Of a stretch of DNA of 41,996 nt, positions 30,409-41,204 are shown piece after piece (position 1 is the first letter of the stretch; every line of letters begins with the position of its first letter). Position numbers and translations under genes: made by a program. The notes under the pieces were generated by a model, which was not told the origin of the DNA, searched no databases, and was given only the letters and a program-made list of their open reading frames with translations. The DNA comes from Bondarzewia mesenterica. Taxonomy: Eukaryota > Basidiomycota > Agaricomycetes > Russulales > Bondarzewiaceae. The stretch spans positions 1 through 41,996 of the forward strand of contig SGPL01000290.1 of NCBI GenBank assembly GCA_004802705.1. Reading direction: 5' to 3'.

Positions 30409-31399
30409 ATATTCTATCTTCTCTGACATTTTTCTTTTCTCACCCTCAACCATCACCGTATATGTCACTCACCAACCCATCGTTAAAATGCACAACCTTG
30501 ATGCTGCTCACTGCTCGCTACGACTAGTCACGTTATAATAATGCATATCCTCGTTCGCTGTCACCTCTCAAACCCCATACACATCATCGGCCATGGGGCC
30601 ATGGCACATGTTTTATTTTTGGCATGCTGTATCAGTCGTAAGTTGCGCAAGACCTCCCGCGGCAAGTACAGTAAGCGTTGTATGTATAATCCGCATCGCA
30701 TTGACAATCGCGTTGGCGTCCTGCTCCCCGATTGGAGCATATGAGATGGACCAGAATTCTATTGGGAGTTGCTCAGGAGGGGAACGCTCCCAGACGTTCC
30801 CGCGGCGAGAGACGGCGGTCGGGGCCGTAGTACCCGGCCATGCGCGGGACGTCTTTCGAGCACATTCGGCCAGGCTCACGTCACCAGCCCAGTAAGCTTA
30901 GGTTTAGATGTACAGTAAGTCTTGATGACTTATCGCGTAACACTGGTCAGCGTTGACTGGAACGTTCTATGAGGAGGAGGATCTCGCCGCCGGGATGCTT
31001 CAAGTTCTAGCAACATCGAACTCGAACCAATTCGCGTCATCTGTGCGTGTCCGCGATGAGATGAATATTCTGGGCTCTTCTTGGTTGACCCGAGGGTGAT
31101 GATGATTCAGGAGCTCTCGCCGGGTCGCTGCTATGCGATGCGGTCATCATGCTGCGCGCACTGCTGACGAGGCGTCCATGTTCGTATAAAATGTGGGACC
31201 CTGTTCTGGTGCTTTCTCAGACCACATAGCTCTTTAGAGTTCATACGTCAAGTCAAACTTGTTCCCGACCCTTGCCTTCTCGTCTTCGAGTGCTTTGAGT
31301 TTGCTTACCAGGTTCTAGCTTCTCTGCAATCTTGACCTCATCATCATTTCCAACACTCCACTCACTGATACACTTCGACTGTAACTCGAACCCGCAGCA
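30409..31399. other. Intergenic, no recognisable gene
   Basis: Short unrelated frames only. The sequence GGCCATGGGGCCATGGCACATG near 30590 contains two overlapping NcoI-like palindromes, without other significance seen. Confidence 0.4.
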
Positions 31400-32085
31400 A
31401 TGGCCACCGTTGTCGCCTCGTCGTCCCCCGCATTCTCCAGCACCACCCAGTCACGACACTTCCTCGCGCCCTATCGTCCCGTGCCGCACTCCCAACATAA
31501 TGCCTATGATGCGTTCGCCAGCCACGCACACGGACATGGACATGGACAGAAGCACACGCCAACTATGGCGTCTACGAGCGCATCATGGCGCATGCGTGCG
31601 CCCGCACAACCCACACTTGCATCTGCACCTGCATCTGCGCCCGCGCCCGCACCTGTGTGCATCCGCAAACCAACCCACGCATGCTCACATTTAGCATCAT
31701 CAGATGCGAGTTAGCATTCGACGAGTTCCTCCCCATCTTCATCATCCAGGCCATCCACACCACCTACGCATGATACCCATATCCCCTCTTCCTCACGAGG
31801 TACGCTTGTCCTTTCCTTTAACTTGTACAAATCAATTTAACTGATTGATGAGCAGCAGATGCACAGACGCACTCTCAGCACGTAACAACCTCAATATTAG
31901 TCTATATCCCTACGGATCTCCTCTGTCTCGCAAGCTCCCCCCTTATCAACACTGTCCTTTCCAAATCCACCCACATCGTCCTCGACGACCTCATCGCACA
32001 TCACATCTGGAAACGCCCGCGTGGAACTGCTAGGAAGGGCGGGCATCGAGGACATGAGAGTACCGAGTCAGATTCAAGCTCGTCT
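31400..32085 (+). CDS. Low-complexity reading frame, possible gene remnant
   Basis: An ATG at 31400 (GCAATGGCC) opens 104 codons: MATVVASSSPAFSSTTQSRH, then YRPVPHSQHNAYDAFASH, a His/Gly repeat (HAHGHGHGQK) and an Ala/Pro repeat (ASAPASAPAPAP). Downstream at about 31930-32085 another frame encodes INTVLSKSTHIVLDDLIAHH and IWKRPRGTARKGG, which reads like a real exon. A GTACGC donor near 31800 could link intermediate Ser-rich sequence. I cannot assemble a continuous model and recognise no family. It may be a dead or partial gene. Confidence 0.3.
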
Positions 32086-32686
32086 CATTGATTCTTCAGA
32101 AGGTCTTTTCATTTGGGGGGGGATTACATGGTCAACGTTGACATCCATAGAGAAGGTTAAAGGACTCATACATAAGTTAGTACACTGTCTACTCATCGCT
32201 ATATTTCTCATGTTGTTNTACATTATTATTCAAAGTCAATGCCCTGCTCGAGCTACCTCTGTATATGGCCTGTTCTCATTGACGGCTTGTCCCTGGCTGG
32301 CAATCCATAAGGCAGGTTGGGTTGACAATGGGGTTTGGCCCATACCGGTGGATACAGAAACGGCGATGCCACCATGTATATTCGGGCCGCGGTCCGAATC
32401 GATATCGCCAAGGCAAGCTTTGCTTCTATATCTTTCAACTTGATCCTCGACTTGTCCGTCACTTTGAATTCATAGAAACTCGGTCCCCAGCTGTCCACAA
32501 GTGACAAGTTGCGTATAACCTTCGAATAAGTAACTGAACGTGACGTGCTTTGCAATGTGTTCTCTACTTTGGTAGAGCATGCTCCTCAATCAACCTCAAT
32601 CACTGACTGCAATACCGGCAAAATTGCAAATTGTTGGTTTTTCTTTTCTCATCATAATAAAGCTACTCCGCCACTCCGCCAGCTAG
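32086..32686. other. Non-coding stretch before the first NTPase copy
   Basis: No gene is seen. One ambiguous base lies at 32218. Confidence 0.4.
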
Positions 32687-32699
32687 TATAAATATAAAA
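32687..32699 (+). promoter_or_regulatory. TATA box of the first P-loop NTPase copy
   Basis: TATAAATATAAAA lies about 70-80 bases upstream of the start codon at 32766. The second copy has TATAAAG at a similar distance. Confidence 0.6.
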
Positions 32700-32765
32700 G
32701 GCCAGTGGATCCGCTCTCCTGATGACTCGTTAGTTGCGACTCCTCGGATTCTACATAATTTGCGC

Positions 32766-35700
32766 ATGGCTTTGAAACGACCACACGATTTCTCGAGCTC
32801 TTTACCTTCAGACCGTCTTACTCGACGTGCCAAACTCATAGAAGACCCGAAACTGGACGTCAACACCGCTCCGGCATGCCCTGTACTATCTACGACCGAG
32901 ATACTTGGGGCCGCTGCTCCAACTGCCCCCTTGCCCCCGTCGCACACGAAGCCACTTTGGGTTCTACCTCTCCTCCCTGGCCCTCGGCCCCCATTTTGTC
33001 GACTTCACAGTCTTCTCAAGAGGAGAAGGCAGCTTCGTCTTCCCGAATGGAGGTTGTCAACACTGCCCTCCAGACCCTCGGCACAACAGAAGCGGATTTC
33101 ACGCAAAGCCATTATGAAATGGATCGGGCGGTTTTCGACGATCTTGCTGATTTAGGACTTCCCGAAGAGAGCTCATTTGCTCCTACGATTGTCCTGCAGG
33201 CCATCGTTGAATATTGCAGCGACCTTAACCAAAATGGCATTACTGCGATTTTTCAGGAGAACAGGGCTCACCTCGTACCTCTATTAGAAGATGGCTGGAA
33301 CAAACGCTCGTTCAAACGTATCCGAGATTTAGGTGAGTGTCGTCTCCGATGGTTCAATGGTGCGTAGTGGCATCATTTGTCATTTGTTTTTCAGAAATAT
33401 TTTGGCGTAAGTTCGAGGCGCTATATTATAACCCGGTTTGTATTCATTTCTTCCACAGCGCCCGAGGAACGGCAGTTCATAATGAACAGGCCCTCCAAGC
33501 ATGATCCTGCCGTGGCTGCTGAGCATAAAAGTAAGTCCCCACGATCCCTACAGGCGGGCCGTTTCCGACTCGGCACAGTAACACAGCTCGCTTGGAAGCG
33601 TGATTTCAAGGGCGATGCGGCCGACGCGCTCTGGAAACATATCGTCCATCACTGGGACCACGCGGGACGGCTGTGGCGTGATTACGCCAAGTTTTTGGCC
33701 ATCGTTCAATCATCTGGCATGGGCAAATCTCGGTTGGTGGACGAGTTGTCCAAGACACACCTCGTCATTCCGATGAATTGGAGAGATCCGAAGCAACCAG
33801 GTGTGTCAATTACCAGTCATTTTGGAGTACCGTGGGTCAAGTCTAACCTCTGATCCAGGATTCCCAGCCTGTGACAGATCATTATATCATTATTGGACAC
33901 AGGTGAAGTTTTTGTCGCAGGCGCATGCGTTCTTGAGGGCCCTTTTCATGCAAGCGAAGAAAGTGGTCGAAAGGTTGTATCAGGAGGGAGCTGACCAGAG
34001 TTCACTTCCGAGGCGCTTCCGAGAGTTCATGACTGAGGGTCAGACCATGGAGTCACAGGGATCAAAGAGGAAATCGTTCTATAACGACGTCATGCAAGAG
34101 GCGAAGCGGATGAGCATCTGCGTTCAATTTTTATTCATGATGGCAACCTATTCACGGTGAATAATATAGTTATATCGTAATGCTGATGAAGTTCCAGGAA
34201 AGAAAGCATACTGGGTCCAACTCGAAGATGCCGCTCAGCGGCTCACTGATGGCATCTACGCCGAGGACAAGTTCAAGCCAGCCCACTTCATCACGCCTGT
34301 CTTCGTGCTCACGTTCGACGAGGCGCAAACTCTGATCGAACATGAGGAGACACGGCGGTGGTCCAGTATGGCTGAGCTTCGGAATACTTTTCATCGCTTC
34401 TCCAGCAATGGTATTCCCGGTTTCTTTGTGTTTTTGTCTACTGCAAGCAAGGTAGACTGGTTCACGCGCCCAATTTTACCACACGTGCTGGGCAGAATTG
34501 TCCTCCATTCGCTCCCTCCGTTCACAGACCTCAGTTTCGATCAATTTGCCTTCGAGAACCCATTGCAGGAAGGGGGGACTCTCCTGGATACCGCTTCAGA
34601 TGAGCATATGGTGACTCTCGGTAGGCCTCTGTTAGTACCTGGGTTTTCTGCATGTCTGTTTAAACAACGCTCATTGCTTCCCGGAAGATTTTCAACGCGC
34701 TACTATCCACAGTCTAAGGATACGGAAGGTAAAGATGAGTATGATCATAGTACGCAGTTGATGCGATCGAATATCGTCGAGTTCGCGGCTCAGAAGTTGA
34801 TTGGTGTCGAGCCCGGGAGAGTGCAGGATTTCACGGAGGATCAGAAATTGGCGTGCGTATCTCATAGGTTTCCCATCGACTTTATGTCAGGTACGTTCGC
34901 CGGAATGGGACAGCAGAAGCGGCAAGTCGAGTCGCACTCGCGCGTGGCGTTGCAGCTCGAGGGAGAATCCCGCACGATGGAATCGGTCGGTCCTTCGGAG
35001 CCCCTCCTGGCCGAAGCGGCTTCGTCGATGATGGAAAGATTTGACGGGCCGATGGCGATGAGATCGATCCTCAATGGGTTCGCGGTGGATCAAGGCGTCC
35101 GAGGGGAGCTAGCTGCGCTCCTGCTGCTGACCCTAGCTAGAGATGCGGCCGTGAAAAGGGAGTTTGACGCAGAGGCAAGTCGCGCTCGGAATCGTGTTTT
35201 CTCGGTGAACACGTTCTTGCAGTGCCTGTTCGGACTGGAGGAGGCAACGTATGGGTGTGTTCGTCGTGACGACGTCTTGCAAGCTGGTCCATCGGTATTT
35301 GGAACTGAAGAGGAAGCCGGTTGTGCGCTCAAGGACGCGTTCGCAGGTGCCCAGATGCATTTCAACCACTTCATCAAGGTCCACGATCAAAAGTTGTTAA
35401 CTCGGAAGTTCCTCGTGTTCTTCGCGAGCCGTGGTATCGGTGTGCTGTTTTCCAAGTCGCAGGCCGGGGTTGACGCCTTTCTCCCCTTCACGTACCGTGA
35501 TAATGGCCGGCTAAAGACAGATAACATGGGCGTCATCCTGTTGCAGATGAAGAATGACGTTCGTTATACCATGACGATCAGAGAAGAGTTGTTTGATGCC
35601 ATGAATCCGTACGATCTAGAGCTTTTCAGTCAGGAGTCGGATGCAGTTGTTCCGGTCATTCGTATTGTGTTTGCCATGGCGGGCAAAGCGCCTTGTCTGA

Positions 35701-35945
35701 AGGTGAGGCCAGCTGTCCGTCCACGGTTTGCCTCGCCGGTTGCTAACAAGGGCGAGGCCAAGGCTCAGGTGGACGCACGCACAGGACAGCCAGATGAGAA
35801 GAACCCAAAAGAGAACAAGGAGGAACAGAAGAAGTTTACTGCATATGAGATCTGGTGTTCGCGTGAGCAGACATGTGTACGGACCCGTCACACAGGATTC
35901 ACCGAAAATTGGGCCTCTCTTTCACAACACACCACGCGCAGCTGA
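32766..35945 (+). CDS. Large P-loop NTPase, Crinkler-type-like fungal family (copy 1)
   Basis: The start encodes MALKRPHDFSSSLPSDRLTR, a basic Ser-rich lead. Exons at 32766-33332, 33395-33406 (12 nt), 33459-33530, 33579-33800 and 33859 onward are supported by GT-AG pairs shared with copy 2. Motifs are SHYEMDRAVFDDL, PLLEDGWNKRSFKRIRDL, a Walker A loop (AIVQSSGMGKSRLV), EFMTEGQTMESQG, a Walker B strand (FVLTFDEAQTL), a sensor-like FVFLSTASKV, then a long C-terminal half (FSVNTFLQCLFGLEEATYG, NHFIKVHDQKLLTRKFL, NPYDLELFSQESDAV). The architecture, NTPase followed by a possible nuclease-like C-terminus, recalls fungal Crinkler-type proteins; this is family-level inference. A 1-nt slip occurs near the C5 runs at 32920-32940. 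The donor after QEAKRM is ATGAGC where copy 2 has GTCAGT. The last codons are uncertain. Confidence 0.6.
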
Positions 35946-36410
35946 AGTTGTAGTTGCTGAACCCGGGGCTGCGACGGAACGAGGATCTTTCGCAGCATAG
36001 ACCGTTTATTGTTTCTGCTAGTCGAAATCCTATTATGTTATGTAAACAATCGATAGAGGGTTTTGTCTTGAGTCTTGATCAACATCGTTAGTCTCCCTGG
36101 CTGATGCGCTGATGGCTGACCCTGGCTGACCATACAAGAAGACAGTTGTTCTTGTATTAAGCAACGTTGTCATTCGTAGGACGCCTCCTGCTGATCGACC
36201 TGTGGTCCGGTGACATAACACAATGCCATCCCTTGCATTCCCTTGCCATCCACGGCCATCCACATCTCGATACCCGTATGTTGCAACTATTACAAGGCGC
36301 AGCCTCCACTGATCGATTGCACCACCCAGTCACTGCTGTTCGCTCATCGATTATTTTCCTTCTACTATTGTTCTGCCATCAAGGCCACCGTATCGTCTGA
36401 ACGGTATACT
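35946..36410. other. Spacer between the two NTPase copies
   Basis: No gene is seen. A short tandem word CATCCACGGCCATCCACATC occurs near 36246. The spacer contains the 3' flank of copy 1 and the promoter of copy 2. Confidence 0.45.
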
Positions 36411-36417
36411 TATAAAG
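36411..36417 (+). promoter_or_regulatory. TATA box of the second NTPase copy
   Basis: TATAAAG lies 53 bases upstream of the ATG at 36470. Confidence 0.55.
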
Positions 36418-38797
36418 ACGGTTGACGGGACGAGCAAGGTTCAACTTCATCCTATTCCAGTTTACTACTATGACTTCGAAACGACGACACGAATTCTCTT
36501 CACCCCCAGACCATATTGCTCGACGCACCAAAGTCACAGAGGATCCGGCGTCGGATATTGATATGGCTTCCGCTTCGTCTCAGGCATCCAGTGGCGCTGT
36601 CGCGACTGGCCGGCTGCGCGCGCCGGATTTCGTTGGAGCCACACAAGACACCACTGTGCAGTCTCCTCCCCTGACCCCGTCTGCCAGTCGGTCAATTCTA
36701 CAGTTTTCTCAAGAGCAGGAGGGAGCCTCGGCATCCCGAATGGAGGTTATCGACGATACTCTCAAGACCCTCGGCAAGACAGAAGCCGATTTTATGCAAA
36801 GCCATGATGAAATGGATCGAAAGGCTTTCAAGAGTCTTACTGCAGGAGGATTTTCCGTGGACGGGCCATTTCCTAACGCCAACGCCATGATGGTCCTGCA
36901 GAATGTCATTCTCTTTTGCAAGGAACTCAACCAAGACGGGGAAGCTCTCGTTGACAACTTTGGGACGCATACGAGTTGCCTGATTCCTCTGTTAGAAGAT
37001 GGCTGGAAGAAACGCTCATTCAAGCACATCCGAGATTTGGGTGAGCGTCATCTTCAATTGTTGGTGCATAACGGTATTGTCTGACATCCATTTACAGAAA
37101 TTCTTTGGCGTAAGTTCGAAGTACTACATTATAATTCTGTCTTGTTCATTTCTTCCACAGCGGCCCCGGCCAAGACGCCCGAGCAGGACAGGCAAGTCGA
37201 TAACGAAGCAATGCTGTCTTATAAAAGTAATGCTCAAAGCAAGCCGCCTTGATCTGACATTTTTATTTTATTTCCGATGCTAGTTCAGTAACGCAGCTCG
37301 CCTGGAAGTGTGATTTCAAGGGGAATACAGTTGATGCCCTCTGGCAGCATATCGTCCATCACTGGAACTTAAAGATAGAGCTGGGGAGAAAACATTATGC
37401 CAAGTACTTGGCCATTGTTCAATCATCTGGCATGGGCAAATCTCGGTTGGTGGACCAGTTCTCCAAGGATCATCTCGTCATTCCAATGAATTTGAGAAGT
37501 CCTCATGCAGAAGGTATGTCTAGTCTAAATCATTCGCAGTGCTGGGGGTCAGGATTAAACTCTGATCCAGGATTCCCGGCTTGGGACGATTCATTATATT
37601 CTTATTGGAGCAAGGAACAGGAACATCCGGACGTTGCTTTAATGATGTCGTATGCGTTTCTGAGGGCCCTTTTTCTGGAAGCTAAGAAAGTGGTCCAATC
37701 TATATACGAAAAGAATGGTGCCGACCCGAGTTCACTCCCGGGGCACTTCCGAAATTTCATGACTGAGGGTCAGACCATGCAGTCGCAGGGACAAAAGAGG
37801 ATAAATTTCTATCAAGAAGTCGTGCGAAAGGCGCAGGATGTCAGTATCTGCATCCATACTGTATACAAGATAGCGGCTTATTGAGCGATAATTGCAGATG
37901 AGATTCCAAAACGAAAATAAGGTCCGGTCTGGAGTAGCCGGTTCGCCATCCAAAAGCTTCGCTCTGGATATGGAAGAGGGCAAGTATCGCTCCCATCTTC
38001 ATCAAATGCTGAAGCTGATGGATTTTTTGGGGAAGGAAGGCAACTCGCTTCGGGATGCCGCTGAGCAGTTAACTGACGCAATCTACGTCAAGGAGAAGCT
38101 CAAGCCAGCTAATTTCGAGGAACCTCTTTTCATACTTGCCTTCGACGAGGCGCATACTCTGACCACGCAAACCCATCTACGATGGTGGTCTATGCTCACG
38201 GAGCTTCGTCGTGCTCTTCGAGCTTTGTCCCAAGGCAGCAAGCCTGCCCCGGTTTTCGCTATATTCTTGTCTACCACGGGTAAGGTGTCCCAATTTACGT
38301 CAGCCAGTGAGGATGATCCCTCGCATTGCCTCGTCATTGGAGTCTTTTCTTTGATCCCCCCATTCACGGATCTGGGTTTCGATCAATTCGCCTTGGAGGA
38401 ACATTCTTTTTGGGAAGGCTGTACTCTCCTGGATGTCGCTTCAAATGAGCATATGGCTAGACTCGGCAGGCCACTGTAAGTCTTTCCACTTTCTACATAT
38501 CGGTCACAGCAGCGCTAACGACTTCCCGAAAGGTTTGCGACGCGCTACGACCCTCAGCCTCAGGTTCCGACAGTCAAAGATGCCGCTGATGCCCGTGAAA
38601 ATCAGATCCAGGAGGTTCGACAGAAGATCGTCGACTTCGCTGCTGAGAAGTTGGTTGGCAAGGATCCCTATAGAACGGATCTCACGGAGGAGCAGAAACT
38701 TGCCTGCCTATCTCACAGGCTACCTATCGAATTCATGTCAGGCACATTTACCGGAATGGATCAGCAGAAGCGACAAATCGAGTCGCAAGGTAATGTG

Positions 38798-39620
38798 AGG
38801 ACCCCGGATAATAGGGGGGGAGGCCTGATCCCCAAATCCAGAAATCGGCCAAAAATCGTCGGATGAGAGGCCCAAAAAAATTGCTCAAATCTGTCCGGAT
38901 GGAATGCGGTTTTAGCCAATTTTCTAAAAATTTCTCCGGAGTGGCGGATCAGGCCTCTACTTTGAAATTTTTTGTCCGGATTGAAGGATCAGGCCTCTAA
39001 AATGCGATTTTTTTTCCGGACCGCATGAATCAGGCCTCAAAACATCAGAATTAAGTCACCCTTCATGAATCAGGCTTTCAGGCCTCCAAAAACTGAATAG
39101 AATTGGTCCCGTCGCAGCTTATAAATCATCCACACTATCTATCTATGAGTACTGGTAGGTACTGGTATCATTGCTGGAGGCCAGAGATTGTTATTATCTT
39201 CAGTTCAGTCTAAATGACAAGGAGCAGGGCAGCAGAATGAAAGATGTCAACATCTTATCATTTCATTGATCCGAGTCATTGTAAATTAGATGAAGGCTGC
39301 TTCTGACCACACAAAGAACTCGCAAAGAAGCGACACTAAGTAACATGCTGTGACTTGTAAATACACATCAAAAAAACCATATGTCTGATTTGAACCTGCA
39401 ACCAGCTGCAACTATGTATGTTTTGCCAATATCCGACCCAAATGGTCTCCGGATAGGGGATCAGGCCTCAGGCCGAGCCACCTCTCATATCCGGACTCCG
39501 GATCAGGCCTTCGTCCAAAACTTCCAAATTTTGTCCAGACTGGCATGCGTTTTGGGGGGTCAGATTTGCCAAAATTCGTCCGGATGGGGGCTCAGGCCTC
39601 CCTCCCAATTATCCGGGGTC
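38798..39620. mobile_element. Non-autonomous DNA transposon (MITE-like) with 36-bp terminal inverted repeats
   Basis: The left end AGGACCCCGGATAATAGGGG and the reverse complement of the right end AGGACCCCGGATAATTGGGA match over about 36 bases (through AGGCCTGA) with three differences. Flanks GTAATGTG (38790-38797) and TGCATGTG (39621-39628) share their last five bases. Removing the element plus one flank restores exactly the length and frame of the paralogue, so it behaves like a cut-and-paste insertion with a duplicated target of about 8 bp, as in hAT elements, though the match is imperfect. It encodes no transposase. Both ends carry several copies of GATCAGGCCT next to TCCGGA words. Confidence 0.8.
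38821..39600. repeat. Subterminal GATCAGGCCT / TCCGGA repeats inside the element
   Basis: The word GGATCAGGCCTC or a one- to two-base variant occurs near 38821 (inverted), 38866, 38946, 38986, 39028, 39074, 39460, 39500 and 39587, usually 15-40 bases from a TCCGGA. Clustering at both ends with an AT-rich, word-free middle (about 39100-39420) is what transposase-binding subterminal repeats look like. Confidence 0.7.
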
Positions 39621-40764
39621 CTTGCATGTGGTGTTGCGGATCGATGACGAATTCCGCACGATGGAATCGGTCTGTCCTTCGGAGCCCCTCCTGGCCGAAG
39701 CGGCCTGGAGGATGATGAAGAAATTTGATGCGCCCACGGCGATGAAATCGATTCTCAATGGGTTCGCGGTGGATCAGGGCGACTGGGGGGAGCTTGTCGT
39801 GCTCTTGTTGCTCATTTTTGCTCGAGATGCGGTCACGAAGAAAAACTTCAAGGAGGGACATTCTGAGCATCGGAGTCGGATTATCTCGGTGAACACGTTC
39901 CTGGAGTGCCTATTTGGGTCAGAGGGGGCAACGTCTGGACGTATACATTGTGACAACGTCTTCGAAGCTCATCCATCGATATACAGAACTAAAGAGGAAG
40001 CTGGCCGTTCTCTCAAGGACGCTTTCGCGGGTGCCGAGATGCATTTCAATCACTTTATCAAGGTCCACGATCGAAAGTTGCTGACTCGGAAGTACCTCAT
40101 GTTCCTCGCGAGCCGTGGCATTGGGGTGCTGTGTGGCAACTCGCAGGCCGGGATCGACGCCTTTATCCCCTTCACGTACTGCAACAGCCGCCTGGCGCGA
40201 GATAACATGGGCGTCATCCTGTTGCAGATGAAGAATGACAGTCGTTATTCGGCGACGATCAAGGAAGAGTTGTTTGGTGCCATAAACCCGTACGATCTGG
40301 GGCTTTTCAGTCAGGAGTCGGATGCGGTTATTCCTTTGATTCGTATCGTGTTTGCCATTGCAGGCAAAAACCCTGTCTGAAGGTGAGGCCACCTGTCCCT
40401 CCACCTGAGCCTGTCCCTCCGCAGTCTGTCCCTCCGCAGCCTGTCTCCAACAAGGGCAAGGCGAAGGCTGACAATGGGTCAGAGGAAGACAACAAGGATC
40501 ACTTGAAGTTTGTCGCATATGACATTTGGTGCTCAGGCCTCAGCAACTGCTATTTGGTCCCATCACAGAGTCTTCAGAGGCGGTTTGGCTTTCTCTTCGG
40601 AATCCTTCTCGGTCCTGGAAGAAAATGTACGAATCGGCGTACCATGACCATGCGGAGCTGAGAACAGCGCAGAACCCGGCTGGGGCGGCAAAACCAGAAA
40701 TTTTCTCGTCGTGGATACCCGCAACCTTGTTGGATTCAGATCACAAAGGCGACAAGCCTAAATA

Positions 40765-41204
40765 GGCTGTTCTTTCTTATTCGTCGCTCGCTGCACGACA
40801 TGTTTTGCTCGATTCAGAAACTTTCTCGCTGTCGGTAACCTGTGCCATGTAGTACTAGTAGAACTTTCTGAGATTATACAAATTGTGCGTTCTCGCTGAT
40901 GTGAGTCCGACTCCTGCGTCCACCGTGTAAGTTACTATGTGGGAAGACCTGAGATGCACAACATCCACCAAAGACCGGGAGCTATCATCGCCCTTCAAGT
41001 GAACAGTAAGTAAATTGCAGCCTCGAGCTGAGTGCGAGGCTTGCGGGACCTGTTTCCACCCTTCTTCATTGGCAATTTCCCCCCTCACAAATTTCTCTCA
41101 TTTTTCGGTCCCCTTTTTTAGTTCTGACTTTCCTTTCATTCTCAAGGACGCAGCCACAGCTTTGCATCTTCTTTTACACTATTTATCTCCGGCCCTGCGC
41201 AGCC
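40765..41204. other. Intergenic, promoter region of the MFS transporter
   Basis: No gene is seen. A pyrimidine-rich leader (TTTCTCTCATTTTTCGGTCC onward) precedes the start codon at 41205. Confidence 0.45.

Larger units (their letters stand above)
36470..40764 (+). pseudogene. Large P-loop NTPase, Crinkler-type-like (copy 2), interrupted by a transposon
   Basis: It parallels copy 1: start MTSKRRHEFSSPPDHIARRT, then SHDEMDRKAFKSL, PLLEDGWKKRSFKHIRDL, the same 12-nt exon (37098-37109), Walker A (AIVQSSGMGKSRLV), FMTEGQTMQSQG, Walker B (FILAFDEAHTL), SVNTFLECLFG and INPYDLGLFSQESDAV. Introns with GT-AG sites lie at 37041-37097, about 37510-37568, about 37838-37897 and about 38478-38533. The C-terminal half is split by an 823-bp element at 38798-39620. 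A 1-nt loss near 40365-40375 relative to copy 1 causes an early stop at 40378, after which homology continues in another frame (SNKGKAKADNGSEED, AYDIWC) and a third frame reaches a stop at 40764. Copy 2 has about 35 extra residues after the Walker A region. It is probably inactive as drawn. Confidence 0.6.

Noticed and set aside
38651..38866. Readthrough of the NTPase into the transposon as a natural C-terminus
   Set aside because: The paralogue and the sequence beyond the element show that the homologous coding region continues after 39628. The stop at about 38864 lies inside the element.
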